In this document: piece by piece, positions 25,893 to 34,663 of the stretch
Layout of the letters: the number at the start of each line of letters is the position of its first letter
Position numbering within the stretch: position 1 is the stretch's first letter
Assembly (NCBI GenBank): GCA_963668495.1
Contig: OY764545.1
Coordinates: forward strand, 2,418,001 to 2,482,000
Source: Oleispirillum sp963668495
Lineage (GTDB): Bacteria > Pseudomonadota > Alphaproteobacteria > Rhodospirillales > Rhodospirillaceae
Direction of reading: 5' to 3'
DNA: 64,000 bases
Translations under genes and position numbers: made by a program
Notes under the pieces: generated by a model
Database searches by the model: none
Seen by the model: the letters and a program-made list of their open reading frames with translations, nothing else
What the model was told of the DNA's origin: nothing

Positions 25893-27456
25893 TGTTGTTG
25901 ATCTGTCGCGACTGCAATTCGCACTCACCGCAATGTATCATTTCCTGTTTGTCCCATTGACCCTTGGCCTTTCCTTGCTTCTTGCGATCATGGAAAGTGT
26001 CTATGTCATGACCAATAAGACCATTTGGCGGGACATGACCAAATTCTGGGGCAAGTTGTTTGGTATCAACTTTGCCATGGGGGTTGCCACCGGCATCACC
26101 ATGGAATTCCAGTTCGGCACCAACTGGTCATATTATTCCCATTACGTCGGGGATATTTTCGGTGCTCCGCTGGCAATCGAAGGCTTGATGGCCTTTTTCC
26201 TTGAAAGTTCGTTCGTCGGGCTGTTCTTCTTTGGCTGGGATCGTCTGTCCAAAGGCGCGCACCTGACCACAACTTGGTTGGTTGCAATCGGCTCGAATAT
26301 GTCAGCACTGTGGATTTTGATTGCCAACGGCTGGATGCAATACCCCGCCGGGGCTGAATTCAATTTCGAAACCATGCGCATGGAACTGACATCCTTTGCG
26401 GAAATCATTTTCAACCCGGTGGCTCAGGCGAAATTCGTCCATACGGTTAGCTCCGGTTATGTCACCGGTGCCATGTTCGTCCTGTCCATCAGCAGTTGGT
26501 ACCTGTTAAAGGGCCGTCATATGGCCTTTGCCAAACGCTCCTTTATCGTTGCCGCAGCCTTTGGCTTGGCTTCCTCCCTGTCTGTCGTGGTTTTGGGTGA
26601 CGAAAGTGGCTACACCGTAACCGAACACCAAAAAATGAAACTGGCAGCCATTGAGGGCATGTGGGAAACCCATGAGGCCCCGGCAGGGTTCACCCTGTTC
26701 GGCATCCCGGATCAGGACGCGCAAGAAACCCATTTGGAAGTTCAGGTGCCATGGATGCTGGGGCTGATTGCCACCCGTTCCTTTGATCAGGAATTGCCCG
26801 GCATTAAGGACTTGGTCAAAATGGCAGAAGAACGCATCGACAATGGTCGCCATGCGCTTAGCGCCTTGAAAGTTCTGCGACAAAACCCGGAGGATCCGGC
26901 TGCCCTAGAACAATTTACGGCCCACAAGGACGACATGGGTTATGCCCTGCTGTTGAAACGGTACACGAACACACCGGAAACCGCCGATGCCGCAACCATC
27001 GCCAAGGCCGCCCAAAGCACGGTGCCACATGTCCCGTCCTTATTCTGGTCATTCCGCCTGATGGTTGGGCTTGGTTTCTACTTCATTGCGGCCTTTGCCT
27101 TTGCCTTCTACATGTCCACCAAACTGAATTTCGAACACCGCTGGTTCCTGACCATGATGGTGTTCAGCCTGCCCTTGCCATGGATTGCCGCAGAGCTGGG
27201 CTGGTTCGTTGCAGAACACGGGCGACAACCGTGGGCCATTGAAGGTATCCTGCCAACCTTCCTTGCCGCGTCCAGTGTGTCATCGGTCAAGGTTGGCTTT
27301 ACCCTGTTTGGCTTCTTTGCCTTTTATTCAGCCTTGGCAATCATTGATGTATTTCTGATGCGCAAATACATCATCATGGGGCCGATTGAAGCCCTTGGCC
27401 TTGTTCCCGCAAAATCGGCATCTCATGCCGCATCAAATCAGCCTCAGGAGGTCTAA
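25879..27456 (+). CDS. cydA: cytochrome bd ubiquinol oxidase subunit I
   Basis: Haem-bearing subunit of the high-affinity quinol oxidase in the inner membrane. The start MIDPDVVDLSRLQFALTAMYHFLFVPLTLG contains the haem-ligand His region, and AAGGGAGA six bases upstream supports the ATG at 25879 over the longer frame. The protein has 525 residues, close to E. coli CydA (522). The segment from about 255 to 385 (KLAAIEGMWETHEAP onwards) is a long Q-loop, so it belongs to the L-type group. It is followed by cydB after three bases and by cydX, forming a complete operon. Confidence 0.95.
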   Translation: MIDPDVVDLSRLQFALTAMYHFLFVPLTLGLSLLLAIMESVYVMTNKTIWRDMTKFWGKLFGINFAMGVATGITMEFQFGTNWSYYSHYVGDIFGAPLAIEGLMAFFLESSFVGLFFFGWDRLSKGAHLTTTWLVAIGSNMSALWILIANGWMQYPAGAEFNFETMRMELTSFAEIIFNPVAQAKFVHTVSSGYVTGAMFVLSISSWYLLKGRHMAFAKRSFIVAAAFGLASSLSVVVLGDESGYTVTEHQKMKLAAIEGMWETHEAPAGFTLFGIPDQDAQETHLEVQVPWMLGLIATRSFDQELPGIKDLVKMAEERIDNGRHALSALKVLRQNPEDPAALEQFTAHKDDMGYALLLKRYTNTPETADAATIAKAAQSTVPHVPSLFWSFRLMVGLGFYFIAAFAFAFYMSTKLNFEHRWFLTMMVFSLPLPWIAAELGWFVAEHGRQPWAIEGILPTFLAASSVSSVKVGFTLFGFFAFYSALAIIDVFLMRKYIIMGPIEALGLVPAKSASHAASNQPQEV

Positions 27457-27459
27457 GCC

Positions 27460-28611
27460 ATGCTTGAGCTTGTTGATTATTCAGTCCTGCGCGTTTTGTG
27501 GTGGGCCTTGCTTGGGGTACTGTTGATCGGATTTGCCATTATGGATGGATTTGATCTTGGCGTTGCTACTCTGCTTCCCTTTGTCGCCCGCACTGATACT
27601 GAACGCCGCGTCGCCATCAATACCATTGGCCCAGTTTGGGAAGGTAATCAGGTTTGGTTGATTTTGGGTGCCGGGGCAATCTTTGCCGCATGGCCGCCGA
27701 TTTATGCCACCGCCTTTTCCGGCTTTTACATTGCCATGTTCCTTGTCCTAGCCGCCCTGATATTGCGTCCGGTTGGATTTGACTTCCGCAATAAGGTGCA
27801 GTCCACACGTTGGCGGCGAAATTGGGATATTGCCTTATTCATTGGTGGGGCTGTCCCCGCATTGGTATTTGGCGTCGCGGTGGGCAACGTATTGCTTGGT
27901 GTTCCCTTTACCATTGATGCCGATCAACGGATTTTCTATGAAGGCTCCGGCCTGTTTGAATTGCTAAATCCATTCGGCCTCTTGGCAGGCATTGTCAGTC
28001 TGACCATGCTGGCGGCCCATGGCGGCACGTACTTGGCCCTGAAATCCGATGGGATCGTAAGCCGCCGCGCCAAAACCGCCGTCATGGTTCTGGCCCCGAC
28101 TGCGACTGCCATGTTTATTTTGGCTGGTTTGTGGATTGCTTCCGGTATTACCGGCTACACCATTGCATCAGAAGTCGATCCATCCGGCCCATCCAACCCC
28201 CTACTCAAAACCGTCACCACCGGGGTCGGTCTGTGGACGAACGTCTACACCACTTATCCAATTGCAGCCGTCGTACCACTTTTGGGGATTGGCGGCATGC
28301 TCGGGGCGGCTTTATTGACCAAATTGGGCAAAGAAGGTCTTGCCTTCATCAGCAGTGGTTCCGGCGTTGCGGGAATTGTGGCCACCGCCGGGATTAGCCT
28401 GTTCCCGTTCATTCTGCCCTCCAGCATTAACCCGAATGTCAGCTTAACGGTCTGGGATTCCTCCAGCAGTCATTTGACCCTGTTTGTCATGACCATTTGC
28501 ACGATCATTTTCGTGCCGATCATCCTTGCGTACACCAGCTTTATTTTTCACGTTCTTCGCGGCAAAGTGTCCGAAAGCTATGTGGAAAACAACAGCAAAA
28601 GCCTTTACTGA
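27460..28611 (+). CDS. cydB: cytochrome bd ubiquinol oxidase subunit II
   Basis: Membrane partner of CydA, 383 residues with about eight hydrophobic helices. Family features include the N-terminal LLIGFAIMDGFDLGVA, the GPVWEGNQVWLILGAGA segment, RPVGFDFRNK and the C-terminal WDSSSSHLTL followed by the last helix. It has the expected length (E. coli 379). Three bases separate it from cydA, and a ribosome site (GGAGG) lies inside the end of cydA. CydX follows 15 bases after its stop. Confidence 0.95.
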   Translation: MLELVDYSVLRVLWWALLGVLLIGFAIMDGFDLGVATLLPFVARTDTERRVAINTIGPVWEGNQVWLILGAGAIFAAWPPIYATAFSGFYIAMFLVLAALILRPVGFDFRNKVQSTRWRRNWDIALFIGGAVPALVFGVAVGNVLLGVPFTIDADQRIFYEGSGLFELLNPFGLLAGIVSLTMLAAHGGTYLALKSDGIVSRRAKTAVMVLAPTATAMFILAGLWIASGITGYTIASEVDPSGPSNPLLKTVTTGVGLWTNVYTTYPIAAVVPLLGIGGMLGAALLTKLGKEGLAFISSGSGVAGIVATAGISLFPFILPSSINPNVSLTVWDSSSSHLTLFVMTICTIIFVPIILAYTSFIFHVLRGKVSESYVENNSKSLY

Positions 28612-28626
28612 GGGAGACAGCTTATC

Positions 28627-28737
28627 ATGTGGTATTTTGCCTGGATTCTTGGCTTAGGATTGGCGTGTTCCTTTGGTATTATCAATGCCTTGTGGCAAGA
28701 AAACCACCTGCCGGATATTGATGGAACGGATGTTTGA
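28627..28737 (+). CDS. cydX: cytochrome bd small subunit CydX
   Basis: A 36-residue single-helix protein beginning MWYFAWILGLGLACSFGIIN and continuing ALWQE, the classic CydX pattern (MWYF-WxLG and a conserved Glu after the helix). In E. coli CydX stabilises the haem site of CydAB. GGGAG stands about nine bases before the ATG. The gene sits immediately after cydB, as in many proteobacteria, and is too short for standard gene callers. Confidence 0.93.
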   Translation: MWYFAWILGLGLACSFGIINALWQENHLPDIDGTDV

Positions 28738-28767
28738 TCCGTTCCCGTCACCAAAGGAATTGTAAAC

Positions 28768-29208
28768 ATGAGCTCAGATGCGTTTGTCCTTGACCCCCGA
28801 CTGGAAGCCGACAGCTTCCACATCAGCACCATAGATGGTTGTCAGGTTCGCCTGATGGATGACGGTCGCTATCCATGGGTAGTGCTGGTGCCAGAGGTCG
28901 CAAACGCATCCGAGCTGTTTGACCTGTCCCCGAAACAAGCCTGCAGCGCCATGGCATTGGCTACAAAGCTAGCCGAAGCCATGAAACCCAAATTCGGGGC
29001 CGATAAGATGAACATCGCCACACTCTGCAATGTGGTCCGCCAACTGCATATCCATGTGGTTGCACGATACGAATCCGATGATGCATGGCCCGGTCCAATC
29101 TGGGGCGTTGGGCAGCGTGTTCCGCTGAACAGCACACAAAAGCATGACCGCACCCATGTGATTCAGATGTGCCTTGGTCAGCTTAAGGCCGTATCTGACT
29201 CTTTATGA
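28768..29208 (+). CDS. HIT-family nucleotide-binding hydrolase
   Basis: A 146-residue HIT protein. The histidine motif reads QLHIHVVARY near residue 95, the variant common in this bacterial subgroup where only two of the three spaced His are retained. Upstream are PWVVLVPE and NIATLCNVV (nucleotide pocket). Members hydrolyse or transfer nucleoside monophosphates from substrates such as dinucleoside polyphosphates or AMP-lysine, and the substrate here is unknown. It lies 30 bases after cydX and could be the last gene of that transcript. AAGGA stands nine bases before the ATG. Confidence 0.82.
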   Translation: MSSDAFVLDPRLEADSFHISTIDGCQVRLMDDGRYPWVVLVPEVANASELFDLSPKQACSAMALATKLAEAMKPKFGADKMNIATLCNVVRQLHIHVVARYESDDAWPGPIWGVGQRVPLNSTQKHDRTHVIQMCLGQLKAVSDSL

Positions 29209-29227
29209 TGTTATCTTAGCCTACGAC

Positions 29228-29256
29228 TTTCAGCGCAGCACAAAATCGCTTACACT
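29228..29256 (+). promoter_or_regulatory. weak candidate promoter for the lactate dehydrogenase gene
   Basis: TTTCAG and TACACT with 17 bases between, about 40 bases before the ATG. The -35 fit is poor. Confidence 0.3.
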
Positions 29257-29297
29257 ATGTGGGTCTTGAGTGGACCCATTGCGCAGGAGTGCTCGCC

Positions 29298-30230
29298 ATG
29301 AAGGTTGGTATTGTCGGTGCCGGACAAGTGGGGGCCACAGCGGCCTTTGCGATCGTAATGCGTGGCGTTGCCAGCCATGTGGTTCTTGTGGACAAAAACC
29401 CGGCCCGTGCAGAGGCAGAGGCTCAGGATATTTTGCATGCCACGCCGTTTGGTCGCGCACCCAAAGTCACCTCTGGAAGCTTTAAGGATCTGGAAGGCGC
29501 ACAGGTCGTCATTCTTGCCGCCGGGGTTGCCCAGAAACCCGGCGAAACCCGTTTGGAATTGCTTGAACGCAACGCCGCGGTTTTCGCAGAGATCATTCCG
29601 CAAACCTTGATTTCCGCGCCCGAAGCCATTCTTGTCATCGCCACTAACCCGGTGGATATCATGACCCATGTGGCACAAAAATTATCCAACTTGCCGGAGG
29701 GTCGCGTCATCGGTTCCGGCACAATTTTGGACAGTGCCCGTTTCCGTGCACTTCTGGCCCGTCATTTAGGAATTTCCCCAACGTCAGCCCATGCCTATGT
29801 ACTGGGAGAACACGGTGATTCCGAAGTTCTGTGGTGGTCTGGCGTCACGGTTGCCGGCCTTGCCATTGAAAACATGGCCCATCAGGCAGGCCGTCCAATA
29901 ACAGAAGATATTAAAGCCGCCATTGACCATAAGGTTCGCAACGCGGCCTATACCATTATCGAAGGAAAAGGCGCTACTTGGTACGGCATTGGTGCGGGTC
30001 TCGCACGCATTGTGCAGGCCATAGGCAGCAATGAACATATCCTGATGTCTGTTTCAGCCGAAACCAACGCGATTGAGGGTGTTGGCTCGGTCACCTTGTC
30101 CCTACCCCGAGTGGTTGGGGCTTGCGGCGTGGTTTCAACCCTTACTCCACATCTGAATGCCTCTGAAACTGCGGCGTTACGCAACAGTGCCGAAGTTATT
30201 CTGGCGGCAACATCGAAACTTTCCGTATAG
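29298..30230 (+). CDS. ldh: L-lactate dehydrogenase (NAD-dependent)
   Basis: Reduces pyruvate to L-lactate with NADH. The 310-residue Rossmann protein begins MKVGIVGAGQVGAT. Asp in VLVDKNP sets NAD preference. The substrate loop reads AGVAQKPGETRLELLERN, with Gln at the position that is Arg in malate dehydrogenases, so lactate activity is favoured. The catalytic His is in LGEHGDSEV, and the substrate Arg in LDSARFR. The frame is open to 29259, but the ATG at 29298 has AGGAG eight bases upstream. It is followed by PFOR in the same direction, giving two alternative fates for pyruvate. Confidence 0.9.
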   Translation: MKVGIVGAGQVGATAAFAIVMRGVASHVVLVDKNPARAEAEAQDILHATPFGRAPKVTSGSFKDLEGAQVVILAAGVAQKPGETRLELLERNAAVFAEIIPQTLISAPEAILVIATNPVDIMTHVAQKLSNLPEGRVIGSGTILDSARFRALLARHLGISPTSAHAYVLGEHGDSEVLWWSGVTVAGLAIENMAHQAGRPITEDIKAAIDHKVRNAAYTIIEGKGATWYGIGAGLARIVQAIGSNEHILMSVSAETNAIEGVGSVTLSLPRVVGACGVVSTLTPHLNASETAALRNSAEVILAATSKLSV

Positions 30231-30400
30231 AAAAACCACACCTTAGTCATAATTTACACAACCCAGCTATGCATTATCGGATAGGTAAGTCCCGAAATTT
30301 GCATATATATTTCACGCAAGGGGGCTTTATAAGTACGATTGTTACAAAAATATGCCAAAGCAACCGCGTATCCCGAGGATACAAACAGGGAGTATTTTTC

Positions 30401-33400
30401 GTGTCGGAGACAAAGTGGATCGCCGTAGACGGTAATGAGGCCTGCGCTTCCGTTGCCTATCGCACAAGTGAAATCGCAGTGATTTATCCCATTACTCCGT
30501 CCTCCACCATGGGGGAGTTGGCGGATCAGTGGGCGTTCGAAGACAAACGGAACATTTGGGGAGATGTTCTGGACATTACGGAAATGCAATCGGAAGGCGG
30601 AGCCGCCGGTGCTGTTCACGGCGCATTACAGGCCGGTGCCATGGGAACGACGTTTACGGCGTCTCAAGGCCTGCTGTTAATGATCCCGAACATGTACAAG
30701 ATTGCCGGTGAACTGACACCGTTTGTCATGCATGTCTCTGCCCGCGCCCTTGCCACTCATGCTTTGTCGATTTTTGGTGACCACTCTGACGTTATGGCGT
30801 GCCGCCAGACCGGATTTGCCATGCTGGCGTCAGCCTCTGTTCAAGAGGCACAGGACATGGCGGCGATTGCCCACGCGGCGACCCTGCGCAGCCGAGTTCC
30901 GTTCCTGCATTTCTTTGACGGTTTCCGCACATCCCACGAGATCAACAAGATCGCCTATCTTGAAGATGAACAACTCCGTCAATTGATTGACGATGAATTG
31001 GTATCCGCAGCCCGTCGTCGTTGCCTGTCACCGGATCACCCGGACTTACGCGGCACGGCCCAAAACCCGGACACGTTCTTTCAGGCTCATGAGGCACGAA
31101 ACCCTTGGTACAACGAGCTTCCTGAAACTGTGCAAGACGAAATGAATCGCTTTGCCGACGTAACCGGGCGGCAATACGAACTGGTATCCTATAGCGGAGA
31201 TCCCGAAGCCGAACGGGTCATTGTTGCCATGGGTTCCGCTGTGGAAACTGCGGAACAAACCGCACGTAAACTTGCCGCATCTGGCGAAAAAGTTGGCGTT
31301 CTGCACGTCCGTCTGTACCGACCGTTCCCGAAAGACGCCTTCATTGCAGCCTTACCGCCGACAGTAAAACGCATTGCGGTGCTGGATCGCTGTAAAGAAC
31401 CGGGCGCACCGGCTGAGCCTCTGTATCTGGATGTGGTCACCACCCTGAACGATGCGGCCATGACCGGAGCCCTGCCCTATTCATGCATGCCTTATGTAAT
31501 CGGTGGACGCTATGGACTTGGTTCCAAGGAATTCACCCCCAGTCATGTGAAAACCATATTTGATGAACTGGCAAAGGATACGCCGAAACGGGAATTCACC
31601 ATCGGCATCACAGATGACCTAACGGGATTGTCTTTGCCGATTACCGAAAAATATTCTTTGGCAACACGGGGCACCAAACGGGCGGTATTCTTTGGCCTTG
31701 GCGCAGATGGCACCGTGGGCGCGAACAAAAATTCCATCAAAATCATCGCGGATAATACGGATAATTTTGCCCAAGCCTATTTTGTCTATGATTCCAAGAA
31801 ATCCGGAGGCTTGACCACATCCCACCTGCGTTTTAGCCCGAACCCGATCCACGCACCATACTTGGTGGAAAACGCGGATTTCGTCGCCTGCCACCATTTT
31901 GTATTCTTTGACAAAGTGGATATTCTCGCTGCCGCCGCGCCGGGCGCGACACTATTGCTGAACGCGCCTTATGATCCTGAAGACATCTGGGGCAACCTGC
32001 CGCGAACCGTGCAACAGGAAATCCTTGATAAGGACATCAAGGTCTTTACCATTAATGCCAATAAAGTGGCTAAAGACGCAGGAATGGGCCGCCGCATCAA
32101 TACGGTCATGCAAACCTGTTTCTTTGCCCTGTCCGGCGTTTTGCCCCGTGATGAAGCCATCGCGCAAATCAAGAACGCCATTGAAAAGACCTATGGGCAT
32201 AAAAGCCGCAAACTGGTGGATATGAACTTTGCCGCCGTGGATGCCGCCCTTGCAAACCTGTTTGCCGTGCCGACACCGAATGTGATTTCTGGTCGTGAAT
32301 TGCCGGCGGTGGTTCCGGCAGATGCCCCGACATTCGTTCAGCAAGTTACCGCCATGATGCTGGCAGGAAAAGGCGACCTGATCCCGGTCAGCGCATTCCC
32401 CGCTGATGGCACATGGCCTGTCGGTACATCCAAATATGAAAAACGCAATATCGCAGAATCCATCCCGGTATGGGACCCGGATGCATGCCGACAGTGCAAC
32501 AAATGCACCATGGTCTGCCCACATGCGGCTATCCGCGCAAAAGTCGTAACAGACGAAGACATTGCAAATGCCGGGGCGGAAGACTTGCCGACTCTGCCAT
32601 ACCGAGGACGCGAGATCGAAAATGGTCGCTATATCCTGCAAGTCGCCCCTGAGGACTGTACAGGATGCGGTGTATGCGTTTCGGCATGTCGTGGCGGAAA
32701 GGTTAAGGAGGAGCCAAACCGTAAGGGTCTGGAAATGTCCGACAAGCTTCCCTTGCTGGAACAGGAAAAAGCCAACTTCGAAACATTCCTGAAGTTACCG
32801 GACTTTGACCGAGCCAAGATCAAAAATCTGAACGTCAAAACCGCACAATTGATCACGCCATTGTTTGAATTCTCCGGCGCATGTACAGCATGTGGCGAAA
32901 CTCCTTACATCAAAACCCTGACCCAATTGTTTGGCGATCGGTTGATGATCGCCAATGCGACGGGATGTTCGTCCATCTTTGGCGGCAACCTGCCCACGGC
33001 CCCCTACACCACCGATGCCGAAGGACGCGGCCCGGCATGGGCAAACTCTCTGTTTGAAGACAACGCGGAATTCGGACTTGGCTTCCGTTTGGCTGTGGAC
33101 AAGCAACAGGCAACGGCACAACAGTTGTTGATCAGATTGGCTGACCATCTGCCGCAACGCCTGATCGAGGATCTGGCGACCGCTGATCAATCCACTGAAA
33201 ATGGCATTCGTGAACAACGGGCACGCGTCGCTGAACTGAAAACCCATCTCAACAGCCTCGACACTCCGGAATCACGCCGTTTGCTGGATATTGCCGATAC
33301 GTTGGTGGATCGCTCTATTTGGATTATTGGCGGCGATGGCTGGGCCTATGACATTGGCTTTGGTGGCTTGGATCACGTCATGGCATCTGGTCGCAATGTA

Positions 33401-33952
33401 AACATTCTGGTGCTGGATACGGAGGTATACTCCAACACCGGGGGACAAGCATCGAAATCCACCCCAACTGGGGCCGCTGCTAAGTTTGCCGTCGGCGGTA
33501 AAGAACGCCCGAAGAAGGATTTGGGCCTGATTGCACTGTCCTATGGCGATATTTACACCGCATCTGTCTCTTTTGGCGCAAATGACGCCAAAACCGTTTA
33601 TGCCTTGCAGGAAGCCGCTTCCTATAACGGAGTGTCTCTGATCCTTGGCTATGCCCACTGCGTGGCACACGGGTTTGACATGGCATGTGGTCTGGACCAC
33701 CAGAAAAAAGCCGTCGAAGCCGGGTACTGGCCGCTGTACCGCTATGATCCACGGCTGAGAGGATCAGGCGAAAGTCCGCTGGAAATGGATATCAAGGCGC
33801 CCAGCATGGACATCGGTGGTTTTATGGAGGCAGAAACCCGTTTCCGTATCACGGAAAATGCCAACCCAACGCATTACCGCCAACTTGTTGAAGCAGCCGA
33901 ACGCGACGCCAAGCGCCGACACGAACTGCTCAAGCATTTCGGCACGATGTAA
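30401..33952 (+). CDS. nifJ: pyruvate:ferredoxin (flavodoxin) oxidoreductase
   Basis: Single-chain PFOR: pyruvate plus CoA to acetyl-CoA and CO2 with reduced ferredoxin or flavodoxin. About 1183 residues, the usual size. Domain I begins TKWIAVDGNEACASVAYRTSE and has YPITPSSTMGE. The ferredoxin domain carries CRQCNKCTMVCP and CTGCGVCVSAC. The TPP domain shows IIGGDGWAYDIGFGG and LDTEVYSNTGGQ. A further cluster uses CTACGE and ATGCSS. The frame is open further upstream, but GTG at 30401 with GGGAG nine bases before it gives the expected start. The enzyme is oxygen sensitive, matching the FNR-linked cyd operon nearby. Confidence 0.95.
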   Translation: MSETKWIAVDGNEACASVAYRTSEIAVIYPITPSSTMGELADQWAFEDKRNIWGDVLDITEMQSEGGAAGAVHGALQAGAMGTTFTASQGLLLMIPNMYKIAGELTPFVMHVSARALATHALSIFGDHSDVMACRQTGFAMLASASVQEAQDMAAIAHAATLRSRVPFLHFFDGFRTSHEINKIAYLEDEQLRQLIDDELVSAARRRCLSPDHPDLRGTAQNPDTFFQAHEARNPWYNELPETVQDEMNRFADVTGRQYELVSYSGDPEAERVIVAMGSAVETAEQTARKLAASGEKVGVLHVRLYRPFPKDAFIAALPPTVKRIAVLDRCKEPGAPAEPLYLDVVTTLNDAAMTGALPYSCMPYVIGGRYGLGSKEFTPSHVKTIFDELAKDTPKREFTIGITDDLTGLSLPITEKYSLATRGTKRAVFFGLGADGTVGANKNSIKIIADNTDNFAQAYFVYDSKKSGGLTTSHLRFSPNPIHAPYLVENADFVACHHFVFFDKVDILAAAAPGATLLLNAPYDPEDIWGNLPRTVQQEILDKDIKVFTINANKVAKDAGMGRRINTVMQTCFFALSGVLPRDEAIAQIKNAIEKTYGHKSRKLVDMNFAAVDAALANLFAVPTPNVISGRELPAVVPADAPTFVQQVTAMMLAGKGDLIPVSAFPADGTWPVGTSKYEKRNIAESIPVWDPDACRQCNKCTMVCPHAAIRAKVVTDEDIANAGAEDLPTLPYRGREIENGRYILQVAPEDCTGCGVCVSACRGGKVKEEPNRKGLEMSDKLPLLEQEKANFETFLKLPDFDRAKIKNLNVKTAQLITPLFEFSGACTACGETPYIKTLTQLFGDRLMIANATGCSSIFGGNLPTAPYTTDAEGRGPAWANSLFEDNAEFGLGFRLAVDKQQATAQQLLIRLADHLPQRLIEDLATADQSTENGIREQRARVAELKTHLNSLDTPESRRLLDIADTLVDRSIWIIGGDGWAYDIGFGGLDHVMASGRNVNILVLDTEVYSNTGGQASKSTPTGAAAKFAVGGKERPKKDLGLIALSYGDIYTASVSFGANDAKTVYALQEAASYNGVSLILGYAHCVAHGFDMACGLDHQKKAVEAGYWPLYRYDPRLRGSGESPLEMDIKAPSMDIGGFMEAETRFRITENANPTHYRQLVEAAERDAKRRHELLKHFGTM

Positions 33953-33961
33953 ACTGGTATA

Positions 33962-33995
33962 TCCGGTACCCTTGGTTTCAATCGAGGGTACCGGA
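33962..33995. terminator. hairpin after nifJ (11-bp perfect stem, no T tract)
   Basis: TCCGGTACCCT and AGGGTACCGGA form an exact stem around a 12-base loop, nine bases after the nifJ stop. The lack of a U run makes it a likely attenuating or stabilising stem, not a full terminator. Confidence 0.5.
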
Positions 33996-34079
33996 CACCA
34001 AAATTCAAGGCTCGACCCTTGTCCTGATCAGGATTACTCTATGTCATGATAGATTCAGGTGCAAAACAAGGGGGTTAAG

Positions 34080-34655
34080 ATGCCAACCGTTCCCATACTG
34101 TATGCCAGTCACGATGGGCACACGCGCAAGATTACCGACTATATGGCAAGCGCACTTGAATCCCGCGGATTATCCACACAACAAGTGGACCTTGACCACG
34201 ACAGCTACAGCATTGAAGTGTTGGAACAGGCTCCGGTCATTGTGTTGGCTGCCGCCATTCGCTATGGCAAACCATTACCCATTGCCGAGGCATTCCTGAA
34301 ACGGCACCGCACACTTATCACCGAAAAGCCTTTGGTACTGTTGTCAATGAACCTGACCGCACGCAAGCCCGGTAAAACCACTCCTGAAGGCAGCGTCTAC
34401 CTGAGGAAATGGATCAAAAGACACAACCTGAAACCAGCCATTGCCGCAGCAGTCGCAGGCAAGCTTGATTATCAGCGTTATGGACCCTTTGACCGTTTCA
34501 TGATCCGACTGATCATGAAAATTACCGGGGGCCCGACAGAACCAACCGCATGCGTTGAATTCACGAACTGGGATCAGGTGGACAGCATTGTTAAAGCCAT
34601 TGCAGAACTGATCTTTGACCAGCAGCCATTGGAAGATTTAGCCCTGCCCGAGTAA
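34080..34655 (+). CDS. hemG: HemG-type menaquinone/quinone-dependent protoporphyrinogen IX dehydrogenase
   Basis: A 191-residue flavodoxin-like protein that oxidises protoporphyrinogen IX to protoporphyrin IX in haem synthesis, passing electrons to the respiratory quinone. It can therefore work without oxygen. The FMN loop reads YASHDGHTRKI, the second loop AAAIRYGKPL, and the family's SMNLTARKPGK and YGPFDRFMIRLIMKITGGPTE segments are clear. The ATG at 34080 follows AAGGGGG by five to six bases. The preceding hairpin separates it from nifJ. It converges with the DUF2336 gene nine bases away. Confidence 0.88.
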   Translation: MPTVPILYASHDGHTRKITDYMASALESRGLSTQQVDLDHDSYSIEVLEQAPVIVLAAAIRYGKPLPIAEAFLKRHRTLITEKPLVLLSMNLTARKPGKTTPEGSVYLRKWIKRHNLKPAIAAAVAGKLDYQRYGPFDRFMIRLIMKITGGPTEPTACVEFTNWDQVDSIVKAIAELIFDQQPLEDLALPE

Positions 34656-34663
34656 ATTTGGCT

